The position numbers and the translations under genes are program-made. A stretch of 7,453 nucleotides of DNA from Acidobacteriota bacterium. GTDB taxonomy: Bacteria; Acidobacteriota; Terriglobia; Terriglobales; Acidobacteriaceae. This document shows positions 1 to 5,985 of this stretch, in pieces. The notes below the pieces were generated by a model, which was not told the DNA's origin, did no database searches, and saw only the letters and a list, made by a program, of their open reading frames with translations. The DNA lies in contig JAJXXN010000272.1 in assembly GCA_021781075.1 (NCBI GenBank), forward strand, positions 1-7,453, read 5' to 3'. How positions within the stretch are numbered: the first letter of the stretch is position 1; the number at the start of each line of letters is the position of its first letter.

Positions 1-308
1 ATGACCTCGCGCGATACCAGCGAGGCCTTCATGCCCTGCGTGCCCATGGTGATGCCGTCGGAGATGGTGATGGTGTTGAACTCCATCGGCGTGCCGCCGG
101 CCTCGCGAATGCCCTCTTTGAGCGCCTCGGCAACCTCGCGCAGGTGCACGTTGCAGGTGCCGATCTCGGTCCATGTGTTGGCGATGCCGATGATGGGCTT
201 GTGCAGGTCGTCCTTTGCGAAGCCCGCGCCCCGCAGGTAGCTGCGCGCCGCCGCGCGGCTGGGCCCCTCCGTGAGTGGAATGCTTTGCCGTTTGCCTTCA
301 ATTGTCAT
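1..308 (-). CDS. ilvD: Dihydroxy-acid dehydratase, N-terminal part (cut by window edge)
   Basis: IlvD dehydrates 2,3-dihydroxy-isovalerate and 2,3-dihydroxy-3-methylvalerate to the 2-oxo acids that lead to valine, leucine and isoleucine; it is a cytoplasmic iron-sulfur enzyme needing Mg2+. Only the first 102 codons are present; the gene runs off the left edge. Visible family signatures are KPIIGIANTW (residues 37-46), TCNVHL with Cys52 at the place of the first cluster ligand, GGTPMEFNTI (71-80), and ISDGITMGTQGMKASLVSRE starting at 82, where Asp84 is the expected Mg2+ ligand. The ATG at 308 overlaps the leuD stop (ATGA), so translation is probably coupled to leuD; an AAGG lies 12 bases upstream of the ATG and is a weak ribosome site. 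Its product 2-oxoisovalerate is the substrate of LeuA, which explains its place at the operon's tail. The family call is secure; the rest of the protein cannot be judged. Confidence 0.95.
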   Translation of the reverse strand, partial: MTIEGKRQSIPLTEGPSRAAARSYLRGAGFAKDDLHKPIIGIANTWTEIGTCNVHLREVAEALKEGIREAGGTPMEFNTITISDGITMGTQGMKASLVSREV

Positions 309-922
309 GCCGTCTTCGCCTTTAACCAGAATTTGCCGTTGTGTGCTGCTTCAAAGTTGTCGAGCGCCTTCTCGTGGCGCAGCGTGAGGCCGATGTCGTC
401 GAGGCCCTCGAGCAGGCAGTAGCGGCGGAATGGATCCACCTCGAAAGCCGCCCGGAAGCCGTCGCTGTCGGTGACGGTGAGATCTTCAAGCGAAACGGTG
501 AGTTGGTAGCCGGTCCTGGTGGCGGCTTTGTGCATCAACTCCGCAACCTGCGCTTCACTCAGGCGGGCGAGCACAATCCCGTTCTTGCCGGCGTTGGAAA
601 AGAAAATGTCGGCGAAGGTGGGCGCGATGACGGCGCGGAAGCCGTAATCGCCAAGCGCCCATGCGGCGTGCTCGCGGCTCGACCCGCAGCCGAAGTTTTT
701 TCCGGCGATGAGAACCTGAGCGCCCTTGTACTTCGGGTCGTTCAAAACGAAGCCCGGGTCCGGCGTGCCATCGGCTGACTTGCGCCAATCGTTAAAGAGA
801 AAATCCCCGTAGCCGGTGCGCTCAATGCGCTTCAAAAACTGCTTCGGGATGATTTGGTCCGTGTCCACGTTGGCGCGGTCAAGCGGAACGGCCAGTGCGG
901 TGAGTGTAGTGAACTTTTCCAT
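305..922 (-). CDS. leuD: 3-isopropylmalate dehydratase small subunit
   Basis: LeuD is the swivel-domain subunit that pairs with LeuC to convert 2-isopropylmalate to 3-isopropylmalate in leucine synthesis. The protein is 205 residues, normal for bacterial LeuD. It starts MEKFTTLTALAVPLDRANVD, then TDQIIPKQFL (21-30), and has the substrate-loop signature GKNFGCGSSREHA (74-86) and APTFADIFFSNAGKNG (100-115). The start at 922 is favoured over upstream in-frame codons because GGGAGGTGA lies about six bases before it, inside the last codons of leuC, and because the homology begins here. The leuC stop and this ATG share a base (TAATG), so the two subunits are probably made by coupled translation, which suits a 1:1 heterodimer. 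Nothing looks damaged. Confidence 0.97.
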   Translation of the reverse strand: MEKFTTLTALAVPLDRANVDTDQIIPKQFLKRIERTGYGDFLFNDWRKSADGTPDPGFVLNDPKYKGAQVLIAGKNFGCGSSREHAAWALGDYGFRAVIAPTFADIFFSNAGKNGIVLARLSEAQVAELMHKAATRTGYQLTVSLEDLTVTDSDGFRAAFEVDPFRRYCLLEGLDDIGLTLRHEKALDNFEAAHNGKFWLKAKTA

Positions 923-2340
923 TATGCCTTCACCTCCCAGTTGCGGACATCGACGAAGTGCCCGGCGATTGCGGCAGCGGCGGCCATTGCGGGGCTGACG
1001 AGGTGGGTGCGGCTGTCGCGCCCCTGGCGGCCCTCGAAGTTGCGGTTGGAGGTGGAGGCGCAGCGCTCGCCGGGTTGCAGGATGTCGGGGTTCATGGCCA
1101 GGCACATGGAGCAGCCGGGCTCGCGCCACTCAAACCCCGCCTCGCGGAAGATTTTGTCGAGGCCCTCGCTTTCGGCCTGCGCCTTCACGGCCTGCGAGCC
1201 GGGCACCACCATCGCGTTGACGCGCGTGCTGACCTTGTGGCCGCGCGCGATGCGGGCCGCAGCGCGCAGGTCCTCAATGCGCGAGTTGGTGCAGGAGCCG
1301 ATGAAGACGCGGTCAATGGCGATGGAATCGAGCTTGGTCCCTGCCTTGAGCCCCATGTATTCGAGCGCGCGCTCCAAACTCTTGCGCTCAATTTCGTTGG
1401 GCGCATCGGCCGGGTTGGGAACCACCGCGCTGATGGGCGCCACCATGCCGGGGCTGGTTCCCCAACTGACGTGCGGCTCAAGGGCCGCCGCGTCGATGGT
1501 GAGCTCGCGATCAAATTTTGCCCCGGGGTCGGAGGGCAGCTTTTTCCACTCCGCCACCGCGCGCTCCCACTCTGCGCCCTGCGGCGAGAAGCGGCGCCCC
1601 TTGAGGTAGGCGAAGGTGGTTTCATCGGGCGCGATGAGGCCCGCGCGCGCGCCGGCCTCGATGCTCATGTTGCAGACGGTCATGCGGCCTTCCATGGAGA
1701 GGGAGCGAATCGCGGAGCCCGCGTACTCAATCACATGGCCCGTCGCGCCGTCGGTGCCGATCTTGCCGATGATCGCAAGCACAATGTCCTTCGCCGTCAC
1801 CCCGGGCTTCAACTCGCCCTCGACGGAGATGCGGAAGGTCTTGGCCGGCTGCTGCGGAAGCGTCTGCGTGGCCAGCACATGCTCCACCTCGCTGGTGCCG
1901 ATGCCGAATGCGAGGGCGCCGAAGGCCCCGTGGGTCGAGGTGTGCGAGTCGCCGCAGACGATGGTCATGCCGGGTTTCGTCAGGCCAAGCTCGGGGCCGA
2001 TGACGTGCACAATGCCCTGGTCCTTGGAATCGACGTCGTAAAGCTCGATGCCGAACTCCTTCGCGTTCTGGCGCAGCGTGCTCATTTGCTTTGCGGCAAT
2101 TGTGTCGATGATGTTGAGGCGGCCCTCAATCGTCGTCGGAATATTGTGGTCCACCGTGGCGATACAACGCCCCGGGCAGCGAACCTTGCGGCCGCTCATG
2201 CGCAAACCTTCAAATGCCTGCGGGCTGGTGACCTCGTGAAGCAACTGCAGGTCGATGTAGAGCAGGGATGGTTCGCCCTCGGGCTGAACCACCACATGCT
2301 GCTCCCAGACTTTTTCGAAGAGTGTTTTCGGGGCTGACAT
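922..2340 (-). CDS. leuC: 3-isopropylmalate dehydratase large subunit
   Basis: LeuC is the aconitase-type [4Fe-4S] subunit of isopropylmalate isomerase, acting with LeuD. The protein has 472 residues, typical for bacterial LeuC (about 465-475). Visible signatures: TLFEKVWEQHVV at the N-terminus, DHNIPTT (64-70), VCGDSHTSTHGAFGALAFGIG (starting near 128), GTDGATGHVIEY (195-206), and the three cluster cysteines Cys350 in FIGSCTNSRIEDL and Cys410/Cys413 in PGCSMCLAMNPD, close to the positions in the E. coli enzyme. The ATG at 2340 is chosen because MSAPKTLFEK matches family N-termini; the frame also opens ten codons upstream at a TTG (2370), which has no good ribosome site. An AGGAG sits 12 bases before the ATG, slightly far, with AAGAGA nearer. 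It follows leuB by 42 bases and overlaps leuD by one base. Confidence 0.97.
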   Translation of the reverse strand: MSAPKTLFEKVWEQHVVVQPEGEPSLLYIDLQLLHEVTSPQAFEGLRMSGRKVRCPGRCIATVDHNIPTTIEGRLNIIDTIAAKQMSTLRQNAKEFGIELYDVDSKDQGIVHVIGPELGLTKPGMTIVCGDSHTSTHGAFGALAFGIGTSEVEHVLATQTLPQQPAKTFRISVEGELKPGVTAKDIVLAIIGKIGTDGATGHVIEYAGSAIRSLSMEGRMTVCNMSIEAGARAGLIAPDETTFAYLKGRRFSPQGAEWERAVAEWKKLPSDPGAKFDRELTIDAAALEPHVSWGTSPGMVAPISAVVPNPADAPNEIERKSLERALEYMGLKAGTKLDSIAIDRVFIGSCTNSRIEDLRAAARIARGHKVSTRVNAMVVPGSQAVKAQAESEGLDKIFREAGFEWREPGCSMCLAMNPDILQPGERCASTSNRNFEGRQGRDSRTHLVSPAMAAAAAIAGHFVDVRNWEVKA

Positions 2341-2382
2341 TTCTCTTGGCTGCTCCTGATGTTGTTGCAATCGTGTTGTTGT

Positions 2383-3468
2383 TTACTTGAGGAGTTGCTG
2401 GACGGTCTCGCGGACCTTCGCGCCCATCTCCGCGGTCTTGAGCACCGGCAGGCCCTGTGGGTTTTGACGCGCAAGGTCGGGTGTGCGGAAGCCCTGCTCA
2501 AGAACCTTGCGCACCGCCTTCTCAATCGCCACTGCTTCAACCTCGAGCCCCGCCGTGTGCCGCAGCACCAGCGCGCCGGTGAGGATTGCGCCGAGCGGGT
2601 TGGCGAGCCCCTTGCCCGCAATGTCGGGCGCGGAGCCGTGGATCGGCTCGTAGAGGTTGACCTTGCCGCCGATGGTGGCCGAGGGCAACATGCCAAGCGA
2701 GCCGGTGATGACGCCCGATTCGTCCGACAGAATGTCGCCGAACAAATTTTCGGTGAGCACAACGTCGAAATCCTTCGGGCGGTTCATGAGGTGAATTGCC
2801 ATGGCGTCAACGTACTGGTGTTCGAGTTCAACGTCAGGGAACCCTGCGGCAACCTCGATGACAACCGCGCGCCAGAGCTGCGAGACCTCGAGGACGTTGG
2901 CCTTGTCAACCGAGCAGAGTTTTTTGCGGCGCTTCTGCGCGAGTTGGAAGGCAATGCGGGCAACGCGGGCAACTTCATCGCGCGTGTAGCGCATGGTGTT
3001 CCATGCCTCGCCCTTGGCCTTGTCCCAGGCGCGGGGCTGGCCAAAATAGAGTCCGCCAAGCAACTCGCGGACGAAGAGAACGTCGGCGCCGTCCACAATC
3101 TCAGGCCGCAAAGGCGAGTTGACGGCAAGCTCCTTGAAGGCGAAAGCGGGGCGGAGATTGGCGAAACCGCCAAGCGCGGCGCGAATGGCCAGCAGGCCGG
3201 CCTCGGGGCGCTTGTCCGGCGGAAGGGAATTGAACTCATTGCCGCCCACCGCGCCAAGCAGCACGGCGTCGGAATCCAGCGCGGCCTTCAACGTCTCCTC
3301 AGGCAACGGCGTGCCGTCGGTTGTGATGGCAATGCCGCCAATGCGCTTCTCCGTGATTTCCAGCGTGTGGCCGCCGATCCCGGTCGCGGCCTGCATCACC
3401 GCGACCGCTTCGCGCGTCACCTCGGGCCCGATTCCATCCCCTGCCGTTACCAGTAGCTTCAACTTCAT
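2383..3468 (-). CDS. leuB: 3-isopropylmalate dehydrogenase
   Basis: LeuB oxidises and decarboxylates 3-isopropylmalate to 2-oxoisocaproate with NAD+, as a soluble homodimer. The protein is 361 residues, the usual length. Seen in order: VTAGDGIGPEV (7-17), the substrate arginines Arg96 (AIRAAL), Arg106 (NLRP) and Arg134 (LFVRELLGG), YFG (141-143), Lys189 in VDKANVLEVSQLWR, the metal aspartates Asp245 and Asp249 in NLFGDILSDE, and the cofactor-binding YEPIHGSAPDIAGK (273-286). The frame is open 12 codons further upstream to 3504, but homology starts at MKLKLLVTAGDG and an AAGGGA lies just before this ATG, so 3468 is preferred. It lies 36 bases after leuA and 42 before leuC, clearly one transcript. 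Nothing odd is seen in the protein. Confidence 0.97.
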   Translation of the reverse strand: MKLKLLVTAGDGIGPEVTREAVAVMQAATGIGGHTLEITEKRIGGIAITTDGTPLPEETLKAALDSDAVLLGAVGGNEFNSLPPDKRPEAGLLAIRAALGGFANLRPAFAFKELAVNSPLRPEIVDGADVLFVRELLGGLYFGQPRAWDKAKGEAWNTMRYTRDEVARVARIAFQLAQKRRKKLCSVDKANVLEVSQLWRAVVIEVAAGFPDVELEHQYVDAMAIHLMNRPKDFDVVLTENLFGDILSDESGVITGSLGMLPSATIGGKVNLYEPIHGSAPDIAGKGLANPLGAILTGALVLRHTAGLEVEAVAIEKAVRKVLEQGFRTPDLARQNPQGLPVLKTAEMGAKVRETVQQLLK

Positions 3469-3504
3469 TTTTTCCCTTGTCGCTTTCTGTCTTATTGGAT
3501 TCAA

Positions 3505-4707
3505 TTACGATTCGAGCATTGTCGCCGGCAAGTGGCGGCGGCTGAGCCGGATTTCATCCGGCAAAAGGCCGAGGAGGTCCTGGTCGTAGACATTCTTCTT
3601 GCGGTCGGCGAGCGCCACAAAGCGGTAGTACGTGTGCTGCAGCTCGTCGCGCGTGAGCTCGTAGCCTAGCTCGGCGTAACGATGGCGCAGCGCCGCGCGC
3701 CCGGAGTGCTTGCCGAGCACAAGGTTGGTCTTGGCCGCGCCAACCAGCGACGGCGTCATGATCTCATAGCAGAGCGGGTTGGCCAGCATCCCGTGCTGGT
3801 GGATCCCCGACTCGTGCGCGAAGGCGTTGGCGCCGACGATGGCCTTGTTGGGCGAGGGCTGGAAGGTGATGATCTGCCCGAGGATCTGGCTTGTCGGGTA
3901 GAGCTGGTTGAGCTTGATGTTGTTGGTCACGCCGTAGTGGTCGGCGCGAACGTAGAGCGCGGCGGCAATTTCCTCGAGCGAGGCGTTGCCGGCCCGCTCG
4001 CCGATGCCGTTGATGGTGCACTCGACCTGGCGCGCGCCGCCCTGGATGGCTGCCAGCGAATTGGCCGCCGCAAGGCCGAGGTCGTCGTGGCAATGAGAGC
4101 TCAAAACCACGCCGTTGGCGTCGATGGCGGGGATGCGCTCGCGGACCTGGCGGAACATCCGCTCGTATTCGCCGGGAGTGGTGTAGCCCACGGTGTCGGG
4201 CATGTTGATGGTCGTCGCGCCGGCTTCAACGGCAACCTGGACCATCTGGATGAGGTATTCGCGCTCGGCGCGGGTTGCATCCTCGGGCGAAAACTCCACG
4301 TCGTCGGAGAGGGTGCGCGCCAGGCGCACGCTCTCGGCGCATTGGTCGAGGGCCTGTTCGCGCGTCATCTTGAGTTTGTATTCAAGGTGCAGGTCGCTGG
4401 CCGCGAGAAAGACGTGGATGCGGGCGCGGTCTGCGTGCTCCAGCGCGCGTGCGGCCATCTCAATGTCCTCGGCCTTGGAGCGCGCCAGCGAACAGATGCG
4501 CGGCTTGCGCACCGCCTGCGTGATGGTGGCAATGGCGGCGAAGTCGCCCTCCGAGGCCATGGCAAAGCCGGCCTCGATCACGTCCACGCCCAGGTCCTCC
4601 AAGGCGTGGGCCATGGTGAGCTTTTCCTGCGTGGTCATGCTGCAGCCGGGCGATTGCTCGCCGTCGCGCAGCGTGGTGTCAAAAAATACGACTTGATCCC
4701 TGTCCAT
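3505..4707 (-). CDS. leuA: 2-isopropylmalate synthase, short form without regulatory domain
   Basis: LeuA joins acetyl-CoA and 2-oxoisovalerate to give 2-isopropylmalate, the committed step to leucine. The catalytic TIM barrel is complete: FDTTLRDGEQSPG (9-21, with Arg14 and Asp15), INMPDTVGYTTPGE (167-180), SHCHDDLGLAAANSLAA (204-220, metal His205 and His207), ECTINGIGERAGNASLEE (from 229, Asn241), then AHESGIHQHGM (297-307) and LGKHSGR (331-337). The protein is only 400 residues; classical bacterial LeuA is about 510-530 and carries a C-terminal leucine-binding domain after this point, which is absent here, and leuB begins 36 bases later. The ATG at 4707 is supported by GGAGG six bases upstream; the frame stays open to an ATG at 4803 that has no ribosome site and lies upstream of the predicted promoter. 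Homocitrate synthase, also short, is an alternative, but the sequence wording and neighbours favour LeuA. Confidence 0.94.
   Translation of the reverse strand: MDRDQVVFFDTTLRDGEQSPGCSMTTQEKLTMAHALEDLGVDVIEAGFAMASEGDFAAIATITQAVRKPRICSLARSKAEDIEMAARALEHADRARIHVFLAASDLHLEYKLKMTREQALDQCAESVRLARTLSDDVEFSPEDATRAEREYLIQMVQVAVEAGATTINMPDTVGYTTPGEYERMFRQVRERIPAIDANGVVLSSHCHDDLGLAAANSLAAIQGGARQVECTINGIGERAGNASLEEIAAALYVRADHYGVTNNIKLNQLYPTSQILGQIITFQPSPNKAIVGANAFAHESGIHQHGMLANPLCYEIMTPSLVGAAKTNLVLGKHSGRAALRHRYAELGYELTRDELQHTYYRFVALADRKKNVYDQDLLGLLPDEIRLSRRHLPATMLES
3546..3562 (-). other. Small perfect stem-loop inside the 3' end of leuA
   Basis: GCCGGAT and ATCCGGC form a perfect 7-base inverted repeat around a 3-base loop, within codons for LPDEIRLS near the end of leuA and about 80 bases before leuB. 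It has no T-run after it, so it is not an intrinsic terminator. It may be chance in GC-rich coding sequence or an mRNA processing/stability element. Confidence 0.3.
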
Positions 4708-4712
4708 TCGAA

Positions 4713-4717
4713 CCTCC
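4713..4717 (-). promoter_or_regulatory. leuA ribosome-binding site
   Basis: GGAGG reads on the minus strand, six bases before the ATG at 4707. It is a near-ideal Shine-Dalgarno and fixes the leuA start against the in-frame ATG at 4803. Confidence 0.85.
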
Positions 4718-4721
4718 GGGG

Positions 4722-4737
4722 GGAGCGAACCCGCTCC
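4722..4737 (-). promoter_or_regulatory. leuA leader hairpin beside the ribosome-binding site
   Basis: In the leuA leader RNA, GGAGCG and CGCTCC form a perfect 6-base stem with a GGTT loop, four bases upstream of the GGAGG ribosome site. The CTCC part of the stem could instead pair with the GGAG of the ribosome site across a CCCC loop, so two mutually exclusive folds exist. No leader peptide rich in leucine codons with its own ribosome site and no T-run are seen, so classical attenuation is not supported. A regulatory role is inference. Confidence 0.35.
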
Positions 4738-4767
4738 GGCTACCAAGTCAGTTTCGCAGAGGGAAGC

Positions 4768-4796
4768 GTTATAAAGCAAAGTTATAAAACTTTCAT
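4768..4796 (-). promoter_or_regulatory. Candidate leuA operon promoter
   Basis: On the minus strand ATGAAA (4796-4791, four of six to TTGACA) is followed after 17 bases by TATAAC (4773-4768, five of six to TATAAT). Transcription would start near 4760, giving a leader of about 50 bases before the leuA ATG. A second TATAAC at 4786-4781 has a poorer -35. The region is strikingly AT-rich in an otherwise GC-rich window, as expected for a control region. Confidence 0.5.
4778..4793. promoter_or_regulatory. Candidate operator, 16-base dyad AAAGTTATAAAACTTT
   Basis: AAAGTT and AACTTT are perfect inverted repeats separated by ATAA. The dyad lies between the proposed -35 and -10 of leuA, where a bound protein would block or reshape the promoter. 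A second smaller dyad, TTATCATAA (4797-4805), lies next to it. Binding by the adjacent LysR-type regulator is inferred only from position; AT-rich dyads also arise by chance. Confidence 0.4.
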
Positions 4797-4813
4797 TTAT
4801 CATAAGAAAAAGT

Positions 4814-4819
4814 TATACT
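4814..4819 (+). promoter_or_regulatory. Possible -10 element of the LysR-type regulator gene
   Basis: TATACT matches TATAAT at five of six positions and sits 33 bases before the regulator's ATG. The hexamer 17 bases upstream, TTTCAT (4791-4796), is a poor -35 and is the same site proposed as the -35 of leuA on the other strand, so the two promoters would compete. A weak, self-controlled promoter would be usual for this regulator class. Confidence 0.35.
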
Positions 4820-4840
4820 AAAATGCGGAATCAAGATGCA

Positions 4841-4846
4841 AGGAGG
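4841..4846 (+). promoter_or_regulatory. Ribosome-binding site of the LysR-type regulator
   Basis: AGGAGG, six bases before the ATG at 4853. It decides that start over the in-frame ATG at 4823, which has no ribosome site and would fall at or before the proposed transcription start. Confidence 0.85.
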
Positions 4847-4852
4847 CGGCGC

Positions 4853-5779
4853 ATGGACCTGAGCCAGCTTGAAGTCTTCCTGATGGTTGCCGAGGAGAGA
4901 AGTTTTTCCCGCGCCGCAAAGCGTTTGCTGCGCACCCAGCCGGCGGTGAGCCAGGTGGTCCGCAAGCTGGAGCAGGAGGCGGGCGAGCAGTTGTTTGACC
5001 GCGCCGCGCGCGACGGCTCGCTGACCGCAGCGGGGGAGCTGCTGCGCGAGTACGCGTTGCGGCTCATCGCGCTCAGGCGCGAGGCAACGAGCGCGCTCGA
5101 CGAATTGAAAAGCCTGGAGCGCGGACGGCTGCAGTTGGGCGCCAACGAGTACACCTGCCTGTACCTGTTGCCTGTGATTGCCGAGTTTCGCCGCCAGCAC
5201 CCGCGGATTGACGTCACCGTAAACCGCATTTTGGCCAGCAGCATCCCGGAGGAATTGAACCGGCGCAGCTTTGAGCTGGCGGTAAGCAGTTTTCGCCCCG
5301 ACCCGGCGCATTTTCGCTCGATTGCCGTCTACACGGACACGCTCTGGCTGATTGCCAGCCCCGATCATCCACTGGCAGCGGCCGGGAGCACGACGATTGC
5401 CAGGCTCGGCAAGGAGATTTTTGTGGCGCACAATGTGGCCTCGCCACTGCGACGCCGGGTGATTGAGAGCTTCCAAAAACACCGCACGCCGCTGCAAATG
5501 TTCATCGAGCTGCCGACGATTGAGGCGATCAAAAAATATGTGGCGATGGGTGGTTCCGTGGCGTTGGTGCCGCGGTTGACCGTGGCGCATGAGATTGAAA
5601 CCGGCGAGCTCGTGCGCGTTAAAGTGGAGGAGTTGGAGTTCAAGCGTGTGCTGCGGCTGATTCACCGGCGGCAGGGGACGCTTTCCTACGCGGCGCGGGC
5701 GTTTTTGGCCACGGTTCGGCAGATGGCGGAACGGCTTGGGCCCCCGTATTATTCCCACGTGGAGCGTGCAACGGCCTGA
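4853..5779 (+). CDS. LysR-type transcriptional regulator, divergent from leuA
   Basis: A 308-residue cytoplasmic DNA-binding protein of the LysR family, at the usual family length. Residues 1-65 hold the winged helix-turn-helix: MDLSQLEVFLMVAEERSFSR, AAKRLLRTQPAVSQVVRKLE and GEQLFDR, followed by SLTAAGELL. A linker helix runs to about residue 90, then the periplasmic-binding-protein-like effector domain begins at GRLQLGANEY and includes LLPVIAEFRRQHPRIDV (105-121), WLIASPDHPLA (165-175) and GGSVALVPRLTV (233-244), a typical near-C-terminal signature. The gene is divergent from the leucine operon across 145 bases containing dyads, the classic layout for LysR regulators and their targets, so control of leuABCD-ilvD, perhaps in response to a pathway intermediate, is a reasonable inference. 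I cannot name a specific orthologue, and the ligand is unknown. No intrinsic terminator is evident after it. Confidence 0.95.
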   Translation: MDLSQLEVFLMVAEERSFSRAAKRLLRTQPAVSQVVRKLEQEAGEQLFDRAARDGSLTAAGELLREYALRLIALRREATSALDELKSLERGRLQLGANEYTCLYLLPVIAEFRRQHPRIDVTVNRILASSIPEELNRRSFELAVSSFRPDPAHFRSIAVYTDTLWLIASPDHPLAAAGSTTIARLGKEIFVAHNVASPLRRRVIESFQKHRTPLQMFIELPTIEAIKKYVAMGGSVALVPRLTVAHEIETGELVRVKVEELEFKRVLRLIHRRQGTLSYAARAFLATVRQMAERLGPPYYSHVERATA

Positions 5780-5985
5780 TATGCTGTGATTTGTTCGTCT
5801 TTGCGGGGAGGCAAATTGCGCAGGCCGCACCATTCTGCACAGCTTGCTTCTTATTTGAGCGTGGAGGGGCGTTGAGTCGCTCCGGCCATTTACAATGGGA
5901 TAGAGCGGTGTGGTTGAAGCCATTACCGCAATCGAATGCACGGCATCGCGCCCTCAGACGGCCTGCCGCGAGGTATGGAAATCGA

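Larger units (their letters stand above)
4768..4817 (+). repeat. Repeated GTTATA motifs in the divergent control region
   Basis: GTTATAAA occurs at 4768-4775 and again at 4781-4788, 13 bases apart, and GTTATA recurs at 4812-4817. The first two double as TATAAC -10-like elements on the minus strand. They could be regulator half-sites or simply promoter elements. Confidence 0.4.

Noticed and set aside
958..2337. A 459-codon open frame on the plus strand opposite leuC
   Set aside because: It is antisense to an unmistakable LeuC with all three cluster cysteines. Its translation is Ala/Gly/Arg/His/Val-rich without family signatures, as expected when a GC-rich gene leaves the opposite frame open.
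2359..3456. A 365-codon open frame on the plus strand opposite leuB
   Set aside because: Antisense to a complete LeuB; low-complexity composition and no recognisable motif.
3505..4707. LeuA shortened by a frameshift within the window
   Set aside because: leuB begins 36 bases after the stop with its own normal N-terminus, so no regulatory-domain sequence is left in another frame here.
4708..4803. A leucine-containing leader peptide or a 32-residue N-terminal extension of LeuA starting at 4803
   Set aside because: No ribosome site before that ATG, the start lies upstream of the proposed promoter, and there is no terminator hairpin with T tract, so attenuation is not supported.
3682..4821. A 379-codon open frame on the plus strand opposite leuA
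   Set aside because: Antisense to the conserved LeuA barrel; Gly/Ala/Val/Arg/His-rich with no domain, and it ends in the AT-rich control region.
4793..5941. A 382-codon open frame on the minus strand opposite the LysR-type gene
   Set aside because: Its sequence is Arg/Gln/His-rich and featureless, and the plus strand encodes a full LysR-family protein with an ideal ribosome site.
5780..5985. A gene, terminator or clear promoter between the LysR-type gene and the barrel gene
   Set aside because: Only a lone TACAAT (5891-5896) without a well-spaced -35, and a short TTTGC/GCAAA inverted repeat (5800-5815) without a T tract, are visible. Neither is strong enough to list as a feature.
5791..5985. 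A longer N-terminus for the barrel protein, since the frame is open to 5791
   Set aside because: It would bury the signal peptide 65 residues inside the protein, and the upstream residues look non-coding.
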